Positions 11,161 to 24,173 are shown, counted from the first letter of the stretch. The stretch is 64,000 nt of DNA from Typhlomys cinereus (GCA_023101885.1 JALPQD010000295.1:1545131-1609130), one strand, 5' to 3'. The notes: generated by a model from the letters alone, not told the origin. Translations and numbers: made by a program.

Positions 11161-13420
11161 TTAACTTGGACTAGGTTTCACGTCAAGGTCCTCCAAACAC
11201 ACAAACAGCTAAGGGCAGGACGGGTAAGGAGAAAGTCTGGCTCATGAGGTAGGAGGATGTTACTTGATGATGCAGGAGGAAAGAGCGGTTTTACTGGACT
11301 AGTAGTGGTCTTCAGACCAAGCTCCAAATAGTGCTCATATCATTGAAGCTCTCCTAAAGGTCTTTGTCCAAGTAGACAAAGCACACAGGTTCATGTGAGC
11401 AGTGAGAAATTCCAGTCAGTCTTCTATTGAAAAGAGCTGAAGGAAAGGAACAAGTGAGCCAAGAAAAAGAAGAAGGAAAAATTGTTGGCGTGACAGAATT
11501 GTACACTTGTGTCACGTGCCTGTCTGCTTTTACTGCTTGCTAGTCAGTGCATTTATCCCTGTTGCTGCCTCCGCTGCTGCTCCCATCATCCTTTATTGAC
11601 ATTAAACTCAGCTTTTTCAACTTTCTAATGTGGACTGAAGACCAGCAACTCCTCGGGAATCTTCCAAGCTTTTATCCCCATATTGGGACTTCTGAGGTAT
11701 CTAGCCTCATAGATTGGGAAGTTCCTGCGTTTTCAGCCTCTCTTATGTGCAGACAGCCATTGTTGGACTACCCAGCCCAGCCCCGATCACATAAGCCAAA
11801 CCATACCTTCCATTGGGTCAGTTCCTCTAGAGAACCCTAAGTAATACATAAACTAGCTAACTCCTGAGATCAACACTAAAAGGTATTTATCTGGTTAAAG
11901 AAAAGATTTGTGCACCTCTCAGAGGTATTTATTCATTTAAAAAAATGCTGAACTCCAATGACAGAGAGAAAGAGAGAGAGAATGAGGTACAGTCCTGTAT
12001 GTTGTTAGGGCCGACATTTCTAATTCTTTGCCAAGTGGTTGGTCAGTGTGCTAGGAACACTGATACAGCAAAAACAGGGAAGACAGCTTACTCTGGTAGT
12101 TAACAGTAATTCTGGGACCTGACTTTGAATCTCACTTCTATCATTTCTTATGTGACCCTAGACAAGTCGCTTAAAGTCTCTGTAACAGGAGAATAAAAGC
12201 TGGATGTTGTCTATAATTCAAGTCAAAAAAAATAAATAAATAAAATAAAAGAAGATAATAGTACCTTACGCCAATAAGCTGTTTAACAGATTATATGCCT
12301 TATCACAAGCAAAATGCTTAGACGAGGACCTGGCACACAATGGATATAGGGTCGAAACAGACAACTCTTCTGGTCCCATCCAATTCCTGAGTCATAAAAA
12401 GTAACACTTTTTTTTTTGTTATCATGTAATGTGTTACTGCTTGTGAAACATATGCATCATTTTTACCATTTTACCCTAGATTCCTGTAAGATGTAACTTA
12501 TTCCTCCTTAGCGTCTGAGATGTTATGGAACTTCCTCATAGTCATGCGGCTCTCTGATGGTCTTGCTGGGGCTTCAACTCCAATGCCTCAACTGTGCTAA
12601 GCTCCCAATCCCCTCCTGGGAAAGAGCCAGCAGACCGATGGCTGTATTCAAAGGAGCAGCTGCCAAAAGGAAGAAAGAGAACCAGAGAGTGGAGGTCAGG
12701 TGGGGCCCACACATGCATGCTAAACTCTTCTGTTAAAGACAGCAGCCAAGAAAAGGGGTGAGTGTCCTAACCATCTTAATCAGTGTCGGCTTCAGAGAGA
12801 GAGCTCCAGACTGTTATCTGAGTTGAGCGCCACCATTGCTGGTGCTATTTTCAGAGCATTGGGAGCCACTCGCTTGGGCTTCAGAGGACTCTTGAAAACC
12901 TCGCCCTTATCTTAACACTGGTTCCTTGTGGGAGAAGCGTTCTTGTTCTAAGATCTACTCTACAAAGGGATCTTTGTAACTTCTACTCCCTGGGTGTGTG
13001 TGTGGGGGGTATCCCCCCTCTCTTTTCCTGTTATGAAGAAAAAAAAAAAAAAAACTAACCAAAAGTGTATGAGATCTGGGGCCAATGCCAAGAGGGAAGA
13101 TGAGTCAGACATTTCTCTGTAACAGTTGACACCATCATTCCAAACTCTACTTCCAGTTCTCTGGGGTCTGGTGTCCTGTCAAGCCCTGCCCTCTCCTCTC
13201 CTGGGGATGAAGCCCTCTTTGCAGAGTCTTTCCTCCCTGTCTTAGGGGCTCTCCTGTGCCCGTAGCACCCACCTCCTGCAGACATTCCTCTCCTTTTGAA
13301 TTCACCTTTCACATTTACCTTTAGACCAAGTGGCTCAAAAACAAACAGGACAACTCTGCAGGGAACTCAGGAGGCAAGGATGCAGTTAGTATTTGGGGTG
13401 CGGGGTGAAGGGTGGGGAAT
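11161..13420. other. Intergenic DNA with old repeat remains
   Basis: 11540-11850 resembles the 3' end of an old interspersed repeat (gccattgttggactacccag, then ctctagagaaccctaagtaatac). A short A-rich (AAAT) run lies at 12226-12246. The rest shows no gene. The frame 13055-13312 is not supported. Confidence 0.45.
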
Positions 13421-13424
13421 AAGG

Positions 13425-13520
13425 CAAGAGACTCATATAGTAGCCTAAGCTGACCTAGAACTCACTGTGTGGCCAAGACTGGCCTCAAATTTACAGCAAT
13501 CCTTCTGTTATTTCTACAGG
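13425..13520 (-). mobile_element. B1 SINE fragment
   Basis: Minus-strand B1 motifs: tagcctaagctgacctagaactcac and ggcctcaaatttacagcaatcc. Confidence 0.65.
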
Positions 13521-13642
13521 AGAAGACCTCTAGTTTCTCTCAGTACAGAACTGTTTTAACTTTCTTCACTTTTCTTCACCCTCAACTAGAATCCACATCA
13601 TGGGATTATCACATCAAGTGATAATGTATTATGCTTGGGACT

Positions 13643-13982
13643 TGTCATGGTTTGAAATGTGTCCCCCACAATCTCATGTGTTTGGCAAGGACAGGGCACT
13701 TTGAGAGGTGGAGCCTTGCTGGAGGAAGGCAGTCACAAGGTGTGGGCCTTCCAAAGGTGGATCAGTCCCACTCTACCTCTAGGAGAAGTCTGCCTTTGCT
13801 ACAAGCCGCTCTCAGCTTTCAAGATATCTGCAGTGACATAACCTCCTCCAGTTTTGGCCATCCAGCCATGCCACCTCCGCTATGAGAAACTGGAATCGTA
13901 AGCTGAATAAAACTCTCTTTCTCCCTTAAGTTGCTTGACTTCAGGTGCTCTCTCACAGCAATAGTTAAGAGTAACCATTACA
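13643..13982 (+). mobile_element. MaLR-type solo LTR
   Basis: Begins TGTCATGGTTTGAA and ends ACCATTACA (340 bp), with AATAAAA near 13905. The structure fits rodent MT/ORR1-type LTRs. Confidence 0.75.
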
Positions 13983-13989
13983 GCTCTGA

Positions 13990-14280
13990 ACTACAGTCTG
14001 CTCTCAAATTCATATGCTGAATTCCTAGTCATCCATATGATGGCCTTTGAACATGGGACCTTCGAAAGCTAATTAAGTTTAGATGTTAAGTTAGGGATGG
14101 GATTAGTATCTTGATAAAAACCAGCAGAGACTCTATTCTGTTCTCACAATCATGTGAGGGCCCAGCAAGATCTGAAAGCCAGGAAGAACACACTCACTAG
14201 GAAATAAATCGTATCTTTGACCTCCTGGTCTATGGAACTGTAAGACATAACTTTCTGTTGTTTAACACACCTGCTCAGCA
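13990..14280 (+). mobile_element. MLT1/MST-like LTR
   Basis: Contains the family landmarks: a gaattcctagtc start region, gccaggaagaacacactcac, ggaactgtaagacataactttctgttgttt. Confidence 0.6.
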
Positions 14281-14311
14281 TAGAATGAATGCTTGTATAT
14301 CCACAAAACTT

Positions 14312-14425
14312 GTATGTGGGGCCATGTGATCCGAGAACTCAGGAGGCTGAAGTAAGAGGATCAACAATTCTTGGCCAGCTTGGGCTACAAGGTAAGACTC
14401 TGTCCCAAAAACAAAACAACAACAA
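14312..14425 (+). mobile_element. B1 SINE
   Basis: gaactcaggaggctgaagtaagagga and ggccagcttgggctacaagg, ending in an A-rich tail. Confidence 0.7.
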
Positions 14426-14437
14426 ACAAGAAATACC

Positions 14438-14766
14438 TGTGTGTTGAAATCCTAACCGGAAAGGTGATGACATTAGTAGGTGCGGCCTTTGCAAGACGGT
14501 TAGGTAAAAAGGACAGAGCCCTTGTGAATGAGATCCATACCTTAGAAAACAGGCCCTGGAGAACTAATTTGCCCCTTCGTAGTGTGAAGATGCAGGAAGA
14601 AGACAGCAGCCCTGGTAAGGAAGTGACAGTCATCAGATACCAAGTCTATTGCCCTAGAATCCTGCACTTCCCAGCTTCCAGAGCTATGAGATATAAATGT
14701 TTGTTGTCTATAAGCCAAGTAGCTTACAATATTTTGTTACAGCAGCCTGAACAGACTAAAATACAA
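14438..14766 (+). mobile_element. MST/MLT1-like LTR
   Basis: Begins tgtgttgaaatcctaacc, followed by the cttcccagcttccagagctatgagatataa and agcagcctgaacagactaaaa landmarks of this LTR group. A 181-codon frame across it is not a gene. Confidence 0.7.
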
Positions 14767-16310
14767 TATATGTTACCTTGTTATTACAGACCAAACCAAC
14801 TACAAAGCAGCATTCCTGTTCTGCTCACCCATTTATTCATCCGTTCATCAGAAATATACACCACATGGTTAACATGCACCACACACTGTGCTAGGTCCAT
14901 GCCATTAAAGCACTAAGAAAAATGCAGTCCTAGCTTCATGGAGCATGAAGTCCACTAGAAATAGCTGATGTTCATAAATAATCAGCTATTAGAAGTGTGA
15001 CTGAGGGGGCAGTCGGTCAGGGTTACAAAGCAAAGGAAAGCAAGACAGCTCCATGTTCTGATAGAACCTGTAGTCAGTGCTGAGAACGCCAGCTTTCCTT
15101 CACAAGCCCAAGGAACAGAGAGTCCTGGAGTGCGGATCCAAGAACAGCCTGACTGGCAGACATGTTGGCGAGCACAGCCCCCCACCCCCCATTCTTCCTC
15201 CTCCTTGAGACCTTTGGCAGGCATTGGAGGCCAACTTGTCCTTGGGTGGACTCTTTCTGAGTCTGTGCTTTTCCATCCCTTGTGGCCCATCCATTGACCA
15301 CTCAGAATTTTCCATATACGTTCAGATTAGCCAGTCAGATTCATCTCAATTTGATGCCTAATTTACATAGAGGGGACCAAATTGTCCGGGGTTCCCAACA
15401 AATAAAAGACTTTCCAGAGTGCCACTTGGCAGCTTGCTTTTGCGACTACCCTCCCTGCCGCCAGGATCTGTCTCTTCGTTTCTCAATAAACATTGGTTAA
15501 GTGCTCTTCTCCTGTCTTCGTCCACTGGCTTTATTCTTGGCAATCATGATACAGTGAAAACTCACAACCCAAGAAACCATCGACATGATGGGTCTTGTGG
15601 AGAGGCGCAGGGTTGCATGAAAGCAGGTAACAGACCCAACTACTCCGAGACATCAGGATTTCTTCTCTGGGAAAAGGACATTTAAAAATCCTGAGTTGTT
15701 AAGCAAAGTTACAGAGAAGTTCCAGAACGTGGAAATAGCATGTTGAAAACCTGAGGTTGGATCATAGAGGAAAAAGCAGAGCCAGATCCGAGATGGAGCC
15801 AAAGATGTTGGTGGAAATTTGGCCTCTGTCACAAGTCTGACATTCGTTCTAAAAATAAAGATGATGGGGACAAGCAGGCAGGCGTGACTCCATTAGATGT
15901 GTTTTTATGTCCCCAAAGAGAGTCCAGGAGTCAGCCTAGCCTGCAAGATCATCCGCCCCACTGCGCCATTTCGGCAAATCATGCCTCTCCATTCTCAAGG
16001 TTGGATGGAGTTGGTTGTATCAGTAACATCAATAATAGCGACTTGGTCTTGTGGTCTCGGATGTGCAGGGTGGGTCCCAAACTACAGTCAAGGAAAACAG
16101 CACTGGTGCTCCTGGGCCCAGAACTGAGGAAGCCTGGAGCAGGCCATCATGGACATACCCTTCGGTGCAATAGAAGATCCTCTTCAGCCTCCGACATTCG
16201 TGGTGCCTGAGAGCAGGGAAAGATGACCTAAAGCAGACCGACAGGCACTTGCTCTCAAACCTGGGGGCAGAGGGAGAAAATGTACTTCCAAAAAGTATTC
16301 TCTAGCACAC
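14767..16310. other. Intergenic unique DNA
   Basis: No gene is supported. Overlapping frames near 15280-15690 and 15884-16210 lack recognisable domains. Confidence 0.4.
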
Positions 16311-16314
16311 GTGC

Positions 16315-16387
16315 TCTCTCTCTTTCTCTCTCTCTCTTTCTCTCAGACACATAAATAGATAGATGATAGGTAGACAGACAGACAGAC

Positions 16388-16418
<31 letters not shown>

Positions 16419-16420
16419 TA
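16315..16420 (+). repeat. (CT)n then (GATA/GACA)n microsatellites
   Basis: CT-rich at 16315-16344 and tetranucleotide GATA/GACA mixture at 16354-16420. Confidence 0.92.
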
Positions 16421-16529
16421 ATTTTCTTCAAAAACTACTCATGCCTTTGATCCAGAGTTTAAAGTCATTCTCAGCTCCACAGGGCATTCAAGGCCAACCT
16501 GAGCTATCTGTGACTCTGTCTCACACAAA

Positions 16530-16915
16530 TAGCCTGGGAACCTGGTGTGGTGGCCGCACTCATCTATAATTCCCACACTCAGAATGCTGAAGCAGAGGAT
16601 CAGAAATTTGAGGTCGAGCTGGAGAAATGGATCAGGGCCTAAGACTCTGCCTCACAAGCAGGAGGTCCTGAGTTAGGGTCCCAGGTCCCACGTAAAACCA
16701 CCAGGCGGGAATGTGAACTGCCTCCACAGCTGGCCCCGAGTGGGCAGAGCCTCAGAAATCCCAGAGCAAAGCAAAAAAAGAGGTAGAAGAAATCCAGGAT
16801 GATTTCCGAAGTCACCCTTGGTCCTCCACAGGAACACTCAGTGAGATACACACACACTAAATTAATTATTTTTTTAAAAATTTGAGGTCAGTTTGGACTA
16901 CATAGTAATATATAA
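16530..16915 (+). mobile_element. B1 SINE split by a younger SINE
   Basis: The B1 left part ends at 16615 and its right part (agtttggactacatag) resumes at 16890. Confidence 0.75.
16616..16877 (+). mobile_element. tRNA-derived SINE, family B, nested in B1
   Basis: The insertion is flanked by a 12-bp duplication, aaatttgaggtc, at 16604-16615 and 16878-16889. Confidence 0.9.
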
Positions 16916-17194
16916 ATATATGTAATATAAATTACTTTAAGAATTAAGCAGACTGGGAACTTCCGAAGGCAGAATTTATTTTACTTGAGCAAAAGTAAAA
17001 GGCTTATTTAGCACAAACAACATTCCAGAAACTTCTCCTCCCCCCTTTAAATTATGCATTATATAAATTGAAGCATAAGGAATTCATGTGGCCCAAGGTC
17101 ACATAATTAGGAAGAATTAGAACCAGGACTTGAACCTAAGCAGTATATTTCCTCAACACATGATCTAAAAACAATAGTAGAAAGCAAGTAAGGA

Positions 17195-17340
17195 AGGCCC
17201 TGCTTAAAGTCTTGGTACTTGGAAGGCAGAGGCAGGAAGTTTCCAGAAAGTTCAAGGCCAGCTTGGCCTGCATAGTGAATCCCAAGCCAGCCAGGGATAC
17301 ATAGAAAGATCCTGTCTCAAAACCAACCAAGCAAACAATC
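17195..17340 (+). mobile_element. B1 SINE
   Basis: cttggaaggcagaggcagg, then caaggccagcttggcctgca, then an A-rich end. Confidence 0.75.
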
Positions 17341-17816
17341 CAATGAAACATGACACAAATATTTGGGTCACCTTGAACATCAGCTTCCTAATACCTAGAG
17401 TAGTACACATGGCAATTAGTGCCTAATTAAGTGTTAACGGGATGACCACATGTAAGAAATCATTGTGCTTTCCTTTTTTTCTAGGTCATTTTACACCATG
17501 TACATATATTTAGTGCAAAGCCTGAATCCAAAATAATTTTATAACAGATCATAAAATGGAGATGGATTATCTTAGATTCCTCTAATAATATCTAACTGGA
17601 TACTATTTCATTTAAGTCTAACACTATAAATATGAAATATAAATTGTTTGGGGCCCATCTTCTCTGCAATCTTTTAAAGTTACTTTTTAAAGTTATGTTC
17701 ATAAAACTGGAATAGAGCCAGGAGTCATCTGGTCTATGTTGTCCTTCTAAACCATATGTTAGAGCTGCATCTAGATACATGGGAGGTGGTGAGCCACAGG
17801 TTGAGGCTAGACTGAG

Positions 17817-18225
17817 TGTCATGGTTCGAATAAGAAATAATCCCCACAGGCTCATGTGTTTGAATACTTGGTCCCCTTCTGGTGACACCGTTTGGGAAGG
17901 CTGTGGAACCTTTAGGAGGTAGAGTCTTTCTGGAGAAGGCGTGTTACTGGAGGTGGGTCTTGAGTTTTGATAGCCCCATCCAAATTCCTGTTCTTTCTCC
18001 CCTCCTCCTTTTCCTCCTCCTTCTCCTCCTCTTCCTTCTCCCTTCGGGTACAGCAACAAGGTAATAAGCTCGTGTCAATGCCTTCTCTACCTGCAACCAC
18101 GTATTTCTTGCCATGGTGTTATACTCTATCACCTCTGGAACCATAAGCCAAAAGAATAAACCCTTTCTTTCTTAAGTTGCTTAGGTCTGAGTATTTTATC
18201 ACAACAAAAGCAAAACTGAGATGCT
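17817..18225 (+). mobile_element. MaLR-type LTR
   Basis: Begins TGTCATGGTTCGAA. It holds a pyrimidine-rich insert (17995-18045) and the aataaaccctttctttc 3' signal at about 18155. Confidence 0.7.
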
Positions 18226-18589
18226 GGGATATTGAGTGACACCCTCTTGCACACAAATATGGCAGCCTGATGATCTCCATTCCCAGAACATGCATGGTAA
18301 GGAGAAAACTGACTTGCAAAAATTGCCCGCTGATTCCTACACATGCAGCTGCTCCAACTCCTTGCTCATTTTTAAATACTCTTACAAGGCTGAAGTATAA
18401 CTAAAATCGGAGAACTCTAGTGTTTCTGTGAGTTAAAATTTCCATTAAAAGAGAAGAGATAAATAAATTTTTAAAAATGCATATAATGAGTTGAGTGAGT
18501 TAACCATTTCTTCCCCAGTGCTGAATAAAGGACTTTACATACCTCCTTACCAACTCCAGGATGATACATACATATAAGAAAATGGGGAC
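18226..18589. other. Intergenic unique DNA
   Basis: AT-rich. Nothing recognised. Confidence 0.4.
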
Positions 18590-18728
18590 AGGTGTGATAT
18601 GCACATCTGTACACCTAGCACTCTGGAGATGAAGGCAAGAGATGTAGGAGTTAAAGTCATCTTCAGCTGCATGTTGAATTTGAGGACAGCCTAGACTGCT
18701 CGAGATGCTGTCTCAAAAAAAACAAAAC
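18590..18728 (+). mobile_element. B1 SINE, diverged
   Basis: tgcacatctgtacacctagcac and gaggacagcctagactgc, with an A-tail at 18714-18728. Confidence 0.65.
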
Positions 18729-18729
18729 A

Positions 18730-19010
18730 GGGGCTGGAGAGGTGGCTCAGGGGTTAAGCCTCTGCCTCGCAGGCAGAAGGTCCTGAGTTTGGATCCTAGA
18801 CGCCGGGCAGAAGCGAGGGGCAGCCTGCATTTCTGGTCCTGGTAGGGAGGAGCCTGTGAATTCCGGGACAGAGTAAACAAGGAGGAGATGGAGGCATCCA
18901 TGGTGGTTCCCGAATTCGCCCGTGGTTCTACACACACACACATACATGCACACAAACACACATATGCATACATGCACAATTGGATAAAAAATAATAATAA
19001 AAAAATTTAA
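18730..19010 (+). mobile_element. tRNA-derived SINE, family A
   Basis: Near full length, inserted in the A-tail of the preceding B1. The body is shortened after the head. Confidence 0.88.
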
Positions 19011-19035
19011 AAAAACAAAACAAAACAAAACTGGA

Positions 19036-19203
19036 GGGCTGGAGAGGTGGCTCAGGGATTAAGCCTCTGCCTTGCAGGCAGAAGGTCCTGAGTTCGGATC
19101 CTAGACCCCATGTATAGAAGCCGGTAGAAGCAGGAGCAGCCTGCGTTTCTCGTCCTGGTGCGCACACACTCACACATGCACAATTGAATTAAAAAAAAAA
19201 AAC
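19036..19203 (+). mobile_element. tRNA-derived SINE, family A, internally deleted
   Basis: Head and first part of the body are present, then a jump from ctcgtcctggtg straight to the (CA)n tail. It is a tandem neighbour of the previous copy. Confidence 0.85.
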
Positions 19204-20126
19204 TGGGAAAAGAGTTTACTTAATACTTGTCCTTGTCTGTGCTTAAAACGCATTGTAGTACTCACTTAGAGCTATTGCAAGGATTACCTGAGATCATACA
19301 TAGAAGCAATGAGAAGCACTCCGAGTATGTACTTGTCATTTAGGTTGTGTTGTTTCTACATAGCATGGATGGAATACCAGGGAAAGAATACATGTAGCGG
19401 GCTTTCCTTATGATCATCAACTCTAAATTACCTGCCTCAATTCTCTATCCTTTAGATAAGAGAAGACAATGTTCCTCCTAGCTGCCTCCTTCCAAGAAAC
19501 CTCTTACCGCGATAGCCTGTTCTGATACCTACACGCTTTGTAGAAATACAAGTTCTCCCTTTGGAGCTAGGTCCTCCAAGGAGCAGTTAGGGTTACCATG
19601 GTGATTAGCCTGCCCAAGCCTTCTCAAAAGATGCATCCTCCAAATGGACTCGCCAGGTAGTTGTGGCTGCTGGTTGCCATAGACATGATTTAAGCATGGC
19701 TCAGATATTCCATTCTGGTTCATCCCATAGCAATCCTCTTGACATCCCTCTGCCAACAAGGATCTGTCCTTCAAGGGCATATCATGCAAATAAGTAGTCA
19801 TTCTTGTTAGTATCTTGGAGCAGCTGATCATTGTGATGACAGTGTGACTGCTGGTTAAATCAGGGCCCATCAGAAATCATCTCGACTCTTGGACTCTCTG
19901 TGGCTCTATCCTGTCCTGCCTGAGAAGAAGATACTTTAGAAATAGCACAATTTGGCAAATGAATTCTAAATCAAAATGTATTTGGACATAATCTTAGTAA
20001 AAAACTAAAAGTAATACCAAACGAGTCCTGAATACAATGTTTTTCCAGATTGATTTCACTAAGAAAGTTACATTTTATTTTGGCTTGGGTTTTGTTTTGT
20101 TTTGTTTTTTCATGCTACTGAAATGA
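19204..20126. other. Intergenic DNA, no recognised element
   Basis: A minus-strand frame at 19529-19870 (113 codons) is open but has no recognisable domain. It is left uncalled. Confidence 0.4.
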
Positions 20127-20235
20127 GAGGCTGGAGAGATGATTAGTGGGCAAGGGCATCCATTGTGCGGGCATGAGAACCTGAGTTCAGATTACTGAAG
20201 GAAGTAAATTTGCAGGCTGTAGGCCACCCGAGTCC
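20127..20235 (+). mobile_element. Old B2-like SINE head
   Basis: aggctggagagatgattagtgggc and gaacctgagttcagattac. Confidence 0.55.
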
Positions 20236-20514
20236 TACCATCATACACAAGGGAGTGGTCCTTTTGATAATCATCACGGCCAGGATTATCTACTCCTTTC
20301 TCTTCTCATTTCAAAGGTGGTCTAAGCCAAGGTTGTGATGCCATATTGATCAGCCATCAGTTGGGTCAGATGATTTTGTGCCCCTGGGGATAATTCTATA
20401 ACCTGCTCATTTGTTTCTGGATTATAATGAAAATAACTTAAAAACAATCTTATTAACATAGTTCGGATTACATTTATCTGTACTGAGACTCTTTACTCTC
20501 GTTAATTTTTTTTT

Positions 20515-20635
20515 TAAAGAAAGGTTTTCAGGTAGCCCAGGCTAGTTCAAGCTTCCTGTGTAGTCTCAGAAGTCTTTGAACTCTTGCCCTCCCGCCTCTG
20601 CCTCTTCCGGGATCACAGCCCTGCCTGGTCTGCGA
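20515..20635 (-). mobile_element. B1 SINE
   Basis: Minus-strand B1: gtagcccaggctagttcaagc, ending cacagccctgcctgg. Confidence 0.7.
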
Positions 20636-20639
20636 CAAA

Positions 20640-21790
20640 TGGATTCATTTATGTAAAAACAACAAGAAGATCTTAAATTGTGTGTATGTAAGAGAGAGAC
20701 ACACACATGTTTATGATGTGCATGCAGGTGCACATGAGCCACAATACATATGTAGTAGTCGAAAGATAATCTCTAAATTGGGTTTTTCCACACCAATTAC
20801 AATTAGACAATCTCTTACAGGCTAGCCTTAAGATAATTCCTAGATAACTAGATAATTCCTCATTGACATGCCCGAAGGCTTACCTCTGCAATGTCAAATT
20901 GACAGTCGAACTGTCACTGTGTGTGCGATTATGTTAATATTCATCTCTCCAATACCCCTTACCATGTCTTTCTTCCCCAGCCCAGTTTCCAATAACTATA
21001 TTGCATACTAGTGCCAACTTCTGTAATATATATTGGACCACAACACAAGATCTTTCCTAACCATTACTCTAACCCTGGGTAAATTCGTCTTACTACTTCA
21101 AATATTATATACAGTTTAAATACTCTAGGCTGTTGCCATTCCAATCCCAGTTTCTCATAAGTTCAAATCTACATTCTCCTTGGCTGTTCCAAGTGCTTAA
21201 AACCAAAAAGGTTGTATCGTCCCTCTTCCACCAATGTTACCTACTGTCCCATCTGAAACTATGAGAAACTGGTAACCTTTCATCCATAGTTTAACATCAT
21301 TAGCACAGCTATCTGAACTAGACACGAAGTTCTTCGACCTATTCCCCTTCCGTACCCCATTCCAAACAATTGGCAGCCAAGGCCTGCTGGAGCTACCATA
21401 TAATAGACTCAAATCTATCCTCTCCTCATATCCATACCTCCGTCACTGATGAATGGGTGCCTCATCTTCTCCAGTATGGATTTCGGCACTGTCTCTGGTT
21501 TCTCACTCTTCCAGTTCAACCTTTACAATGATACAGTGTGCAGATGGCTACCAACTTAAGATAATATGATTTACCTTTTGTTAAATTTACATTGGTACAA
21601 GAGCTATACATTTTTAGTAGAAACTGCACTTAAATTGAGTTGTTCTCTTTCCCCGGGTTAATACAGTTAGTACAGTATTCTGCCATGGTGCTGGATTGCC
21701 GCAGGGAGCCACACTGTCTTTAAATCAGGATGTGAACAACCAGCATTATAGGGAATGGTGTTGTTAAGATAGGATGTTAAGCAGGTTAGA
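20640..21790. other. Intergenic unique DNA
   Basis: No gene seen. A short CA-rich patch lies near 20697-20707. Confidence 0.4.
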
Positions 21791-21791
21791 T

Positions 21792-21794
<3 letters not shown>

Positions 21795-21864
<70 letters not shown>
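21795..21864 (+). repeat. (GT)35 microsatellite
   Basis: An uninterrupted 70-bp GT run, among the longest pure dinucleotide arrays in the window and likely to vary in length. Confidence 0.97.
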
Positions 21865-21866
<2 letters not shown>

Positions 21867-21929
21867 CTGGGAATGGAACCTGGGACCATAAGGCGCTTTA
21901 CCACTGAGTTATACCTCTATCCCACTTAC

Positions 21930-22140
21930 ATGCTTCATTTTAAACAGTGGCTCAGGTAGCCACAATTGTCTTCAAACTTACTTTGTAGCCAAGGATGACC
22001 TTAACTTCTGATTCCCTTGCCTCCACCTCCAGAGTGCTAGAATTACAGACATATTACACTCTGACCAGTGTATGTGGTACCGAGGGTCACACTCAGGGCT
22101 TCATGATTGCTAAACAAGAAACTAAGACGCACCTCTAGCC
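21930..22140 (-). mobile_element. B1-ID composite SINE
   Basis: A minus-strand B1 part (cctccacctccagagtgctagaatta) joined to an ID-like tRNA part ending near 22140. Confidence 0.6.
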
Positions 22141-22289
22141 CCCTAAGTGAATTTTGGACTTAATACTGTTTTCCAACATGTTCCATTTGGAACATGACCC
22201 CAGTGCAAGTTGAAGAGCAAGTGTAACCAATCTCAGTACTGCACTCATCTCAGTTTTCTGCTTCACACCTCTTCTCTTCTTTCTTTCTT

Positions 22290-22620
22290 CTTCTTCTTTT
22301 TTTTGAGACAGAATCCCATGTTACATAGACTGCCCTGGAAGTCAGCACGTAGTTGAGTGGACCTGAACACCCCGTCCTCCTGCCTCACTTCCCAAGGGCT
22401 GTTGTTCATGCTTGGAGACAGGGACTCCCAGGGCCCAGAGGGGTCAGGAGCTGACTGAAGCAGAGCTTGACCTTGAACTCCTAATCCTCCCGCTTTCTAC
22501 CTCAGGGTACTGGCATTACAGACCCATGTGTCACCATCCTGGGCTAGCCAGTGCTGAGATTCAAACCTAGGACTTCTAGTATGCTAGTCTAGAACTCTAA
22601 CCACTGAGCTACCACCCTAG
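22290..22620 (-). mobile_element. B1 and ID SINE fragments
   Basis: B1-like ttttttttgagacagaatcc at the start. A second B1/ID piece ends in ctctaaccactgagctaccaccc. Confidence 0.6.
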
Positions 22621-23843
22621 CACCCAAGGACTGGGATGGGAGGTGGGTGCCAACTCTCCCGGCTTGCTCGTCAGCCTTCAAATACTGTGTATTTAAGATA
22701 GAAACCCTTCAAGTACTTGTGCCACCCAGATGTTTTGTTTCTAGCCACCAAGCAGCCCTTCCTGCTTGCCTCTTTTACATGCAAGCATTCCATCTCCACC
22801 AGTGTAAGGCACAGTCATCATGGTCGAGGCTTACTCATGGACCTTTGGCCTAGAATCTTCTCCTGCTGCTGCTGTTGTTGTTCTAAACATCTCCTGCTAA
22901 TCGTTCAAGGCCTGGTCTCAGGATTCCTGGTGCCAGCAGGAAGAAAGAACAGCCCTCTCCTTTGTGCCACTCACTGATGCCTTTCACCATCACACTTTAT
23001 TAGAACTCATGGGCAACTGAGGTTAAGTTCTGTGGTTTTTGGCCTAACCTAAATGCACAGGCCTATAATCCTGGCTATTTAGTTACCTAAATCAGGGCAA
23101 TCTACACTTTGAGACCTACCTAAACTACAGAGAGAGAGACAGAGAGAGAGAGATTGAGAAAGAGAGAGAGAGAGGTCAGCCTAGGCAACTTAATGAGGCC
23201 AGTCTCAAAAGAAAGAAGTCAAAGAGCGCTAGATATAGTTCAGTGGAGCAGCTGCCGAACATGCATGATGCCCTGGTTTCAATCCCCTCTCAGGAAAAAG
23301 AAAGAAAAGGTTCTTGTCAGGTTTGCAGTCCCAGTATTTACCTTGTGTAGAAGTTTTGCAATAACATTGACCTTCTATTTTCAGAAGTTCCTTCAAAACA
23401 ATGTGACTCAAGACTTACATTTAAAAATAATCATTACTCTAACATATTCTGTCTTTCGTTGGCAACTAAATGTACTTAGAGTCTTGTTTGGGCCAGAGTT
23501 ATTCTCTAGCTGATATAAATAGCATATAATCATGTTTAGCCACATTGTTTACAAAATTATTAATTTATCAGCTAAAAACACCCTTTCTAGAATAACAGCG
23601 ATGAATTTAACTTTGTCAACTATTATTCTGTCCTGAGCTATGACTTTCTACCTGCTTTTATATTCATTAATGTTGTCTCCAGTGTGTGAGAAGACATAAA
23701 TGGAAAGACAATGTATAACTGAGACATTGTAATTATATTCTATGAAGTATAGTATTATATATATACTTAATATGTATGTATATTCTATGGAGATAATCAG
23801 TTAATAATCAAACTTTAAATTGTTTACATCAATAAACAATTAA
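22621..23843. other. Intergenic DNA; one B1 at 23045-23165
   Basis: A plus-strand B1 (ggcctataatcctggctatt) ends in a (GA)n tail at about 23131-23174. The remainder is unique, with no supported gene. Confidence 0.5.
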
Positions 23844-24105
23844 GGACTGAGGAGATGGCTCAGAGGTTAAGACTCTGTCTCACAAGCAGAAGTTCCTAAG
23901 TTCAGATCCCAGGTCTAACATAAAAATGCCAGGTGGAAATGGCAGTGACCTGCACTTCCTGCCCTGGTGAGCAGAGACTGGGAAATCCCAGGGCAAAGCA
24001 AAAAGGAGGTAGAAGCAATCCAAGATGATTCCCAAAGTCACCCTTGGTCCTCCACAAGGATACACAATGCCCTCTAAATTAAATTAAATTTAAAAAAATT
24101 AAATT
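23844..24105 (+). mobile_element. tRNA-derived SINE, family B
   Basis: ggactgaggagatggctcag head, taaaaatgccaggtgg body, AAATT-rich tail. Confidence 0.85.
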
Positions 24106-24173
24106 GTTCTTTTCCTTGTTTTATTTCAAAGTGATTAAATTCTGTTTTTTCTCATCAAATAAAAATATAGTAA

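Noticed and set aside
16315..16420. CRISPR-like regular repeats
   Set aside because: They are eukaryotic CT and GATA/GACA microsatellites without unique spacers.
19529..19870. 113-codon minus frame as a gene
   Set aside because: No recognised domain or splice context.
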